Assembly: GCF_028553885.1 (NCBI RefSeq)
Contig: NZ_CP067170.1
Coordinates: 124,001-188,000, forward strand
DNA length: 64,000 bases
Reading direction: 5' to 3'
Origin: Paracoccus aestuarii
Lineage (GTDB): Bacteria; Pseudomonadota; Alphaproteobacteria; Rhodobacterales; Rhodobacteraceae
Under the pieces are notes generated by a model. It ran no database searches, had not been told where the DNA came from, and was given only the letters and a program-made list of their open reading frames with translations. The translations under genes and the position numbers were made by a program. Shown one piece after another: positions 62,105-64,000 of the stretch (position 1 is the stretch's first letter; every line of letters begins with the position of its first letter).

Positions 62105-63135
62105 CCCTGTCGGTCCGCCTGGCCCATCGCTTCCAGGGCTTCGCCCTGGACGTGGCGTTCGAGGCGCCGCCCGGTCTGACCGTGCTGTTCGGCCCGTCCG
62201 GATCGGGCAAGACCACGGTGGTGAACGCGGTGGCGGGCCTCTTGCGACCGCGCGCGGGTCGCGTCGCGGTGGGCGACTGGCTGCTGGATGACAGCGCGGC
62301 GCGGCGGCACCTGCCCCCGCATCGCCGCCGCTTGGGATATGTCTTTCAGGAGGGGCGGCTCTTCCCGCATCTGTCGGTGCGCCAGAACCTGCTCTATGGC
62401 CGCTGGTTCGCGCCGCGCAGGGCGGCGGGTCCCGACATGGCCCGCGTGGTCGAGATGCTGGGCATCGGCCCCCTGCTGGCACGCCGCCCCGGCGCGCTGT
62501 CGGGCGGCGAACGCAGCCGCGTGGCCATCGGCCGCGCCCTGCTGGCCGCCCCGCGCCTGATCCTGGCCGATGAACCCCTGGCCGCCCTGGACGAAGCCCG
62601 CAAGACCGAGATCCTGCCCTATTTCGAACGGCTGCGCGACGAGGGCGGCGTGCCGATCCTCTATGTCAGCCATGCCCTGCCCGAGGTCGCGCGCCTGGCC
62701 ACCACGGTCGTGACGCTGCAGGCCGGGCGCGTGACGGCGGTAGGCCCGCCGGGCCGGGTGCTGGGCGATGCGCCCTCGCTGCTGTCGGCGCGGATCGAGG
62801 CGCATGAGGGTGACGGGCTGACCCGCCTGTCCACGCCGGGGGGCGCGGTCTTTGCGCCCCGCCTGGCCGCGCCCCCCGGCACGCCGGTCCGGCTGCGGGT
62901 GGCTGCGGGCGACGTGATCCTGTCCCGCGACCGCCCGCGGGACATCTCGGCCTTGGGCATCCTGCAGGCGCGGATCGCCGCCATCGATCCGGACGACGGC
63001 CCCGATGCGCAGGTCGTGCTGGCCATCGGCCCCGACCGCGTGACCGCGCGCATCCCCCGCCGGGCGCTGGCCGGGATGGGCCTGGAACCCGGCCAGCCGG
63101 TCCATGCGATCCTGAGGACCGTCACCCCCGCCTGA
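62101..63135 (+). CDS. modC: molybdate ABC ATPase with Mop domain
   Basis: 344 residues. Walker [22 protein letters not shown]-loop [20 protein letters not shown], signature [20 protein letters not shown], Walker [15 protein letters not shown] and H-loop [14 protein letters not shown] are intact. The C-terminal 70 residues are a molybdate-binding Mop/TOBE domain ([23 protein letters not shown]-like), through which intracellular molybdate can inhibit transport. Overlaps modB by 4 bases. Confidence 0.92.
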   Translation: MTLSVRLAHRFQGFALDVAFEAPPGLTVLFGPSGSGKTTVVNAVAGLLRPRAGRVAVGDWLLDDSAARRHLPPHRRRLGYVFQEGRLFPHLSVRQNLLYGRWFAPRRAAGPDMARVVEMLGIGPLLARRPGALSGGERSRVAIGRALLAAPRLILADEPLAALDEARKTEILPYFERLRDEGGVPILYVSHALPEVARLATTVVTLQAGRVTAVGPPGRVLGDAPSLLSARIEAHEGDGLTRLSTPGGAVFAPRLAAPPGTPVRLRVAAGDVILSRDRPRDISALGILQARIAAIDPDDGPDAQVVLAIGPDRVTARIPRRALAGMGLEPGQPVHAILRTVTPA

Positions 63136-63350
63136 AGGCGCGAAAAAAGGACGATGATCCGCCCCGCGCCCGCCGCGCCGGAATGTCCGCCCGGCCGGGG
63201 GCGCGCGCCCGTCGATGCTGTCGCGGCGCTACCGGGGCGGGGCGAATATCCGTCGCCCGGCCCCCGCCCGCCCCATGGGCCCGCCGCTTGCCCGGTCCCC
63301 CGCCACGCCCTAGGTCACGCTGCGGCGACATGCAGCGGGAAGGGCCATCC

Positions 63351-64000
63351 ATGACCATCAGCGTGACGGGAATGACCAAGCGGTTCGGCCGGACCGAGGT
63401 GCTGCGCGGCATCGACCTGTCCATCGACAAGGGCGAGCTGGTCGCGCTGCTGGGTCCGTCCGGGTCGGGCAAGACCACGCTGCTGAAGATCATCGCGGGC
63501 CTGGAATGGCCCGATGCGGGCGCGCTGCAGGTCGATGGCGCCGACTGGCTGCGCCTGGCTGCGCAGGACCGGCGCATCGGCTTCGTGTTCCAGCATTACG
63601 CGCTGTTCCCGCATATGCGGGTGCGCGACAACCTGGCCTTCGGGCTGACCGTGCGGCCGCGCGCGCAGCGCCCGTCAAAGGCCGCGATCGCCGCCACCGT
63701 GGACGAATTGCTGCATTTCCTGCAGATCGCGCATCTGGCCGACCGCTATCCGACCCAGCTGTCGGGCGGTCAGCGCCAGCGCGTGGCGCTTGGCCGCGCC
63801 TTGGCGATCGAACCCAAGGTCCTGCTGCTGGATGAACCCTTCGGCGCGCTGGACGCGGCCATCCGGCGCGACCTGCGCCGCTGGCTGCGCGGCGTGCATG
63901 ACAAGACCGGCTCGACCACCATCTTCGTCACCCATGACCAAGAGGAGGCCTTCGAGCTGGCCGACCGCGTCGTGGTCATGGGCGAGGGCCGGATCGAACA
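63351..64000 (+). CDS. cysA: sulfate-type ABC transporter ATPase, 5' part (runs off window)
   Basis: 216 codons of a CysA-like ATPase are visible. [20 protein letters not shown] and the [20 protein letters not shown] segment are typical of CysA; Walker [22 protein letters not shown]-loop [20 protein letters not shown], signature [20 protein letters not shown], Walker [14 protein letters not shown] and H-loop [20 protein letters not shown] are complete. The C-terminal regulatory part lies beyond the window. The ATG at 63351 is preceded by GGGAAGGG. Related polyamine and spermidine ATPases are similar; the next genes would decide. Confidence 0.78.
   Translation, partial: MTISVTGMTKRFGRTEVLRGIDLSIDKGELVALLGPSGSGKTTLLKIIAGLEWPDAGALQVDGADWLRLAAQDRRIGFVFQHYALFPHMRVRDNLAFGLTVRPRAQRPSKAAIAATVDELLHFLQIAHLADRYPTQLSGGQRQRVALGRALAIEPKVLLLDEPFGALDAAIRRDLRRWLRGVHDKTGSTTIFVTHDQEEAFELADRVVVMGEGRIE

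Overview
The window is high-GC DNA with the gene content and codon style of an alphaproteobacterium of the Rhodobacteraceae, most likely a Paracoccus or close relative. This is inferred from the sulfolactate (suy/slc) operon, the Fur/Mur-type regulator beside a TroABCD transporter, the CueR copper module and the IS5/IS3/IS110 remnants. No rRNA, tRNA, CRISPR array or recognisable replication origin was seen, so chromosome versus megaplasmid cannot be decided here.

Positions 1-18,850 look like an accessory region. They hold a cut-off PAS/LOV gene, a VapBC toxin-antitoxin pair, and a block of poorly known genes on the minus strand: three small exported or membrane proteins, a soluble FtsH-like AAA+/M41 protease with a small overlapping partner, a zinc-ribbon protein with a GIY-YIG-type end, and an unknown 174-residue protein. 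Small HTH and ribbon-helix-helix regulators are divergent from parts of this block. A DEDDh exonuclease-BRCT protein, a secreted-type nuclease, an inositol-monophosphatase-family enzyme, a GNAT acetyltransferase, a CueR-controlled copper operon and a DNA methyltransferase follow. Several long stretches here are gene-poor and contain repeats or gene remnants.

Positions 19,393-28,120 are one eight-gene minus-strand operon: suyA, suyB, a TctC binding protein, a fused TctA-TctB permease, slcC, comC, a YeiH-family exporter and a D-tartrate dehydratase homologue. It should import sulfolactate, convert (S)- to (R)-sulfolactate through sulfopyruvate, cleave it to pyruvate and sulfite, and export the inorganic sulfur. 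A divergent GntR/UTRA regulator (28,257) probably controls it. Decayed insertion sequences lie on both sides (IS5-type at 18.9-19.2 kb; an IS3-type element with an embedded IS110 fragment at 29.0-30.3 kb).

Positions 30,538-44,854 carry a spermidine-synthase-like membrane protein, a TroABCD-type metal transporter divergent from a Fur-family regulator, a peptide/nickel-type ABC importer, and a 4-hydroxybenzoate module (aldehyde dehydrogenase, pobA, AraC-type regulator). At least eight single-base frameshifts fall in otherwise well-conserved genes here, most in G/C runs, which suggests consensus errors rather than decay. IS5 and IS110 remnants follow (44.9-46.6 kb).

Positions 46,657-64,000 have intact genes: a tandem kinase/ABC exporter/three-glycosyltransferase cluster, a two-component system, a TetR regulator divergent from a flavin/Fe-S oxidoreductase, a CAP-domain protein with a CFI-box C-terminus, the molybdate operon modABC behind a ModE-like site, and the start of a sulfate-type ABC ATPase gene that runs off the window.
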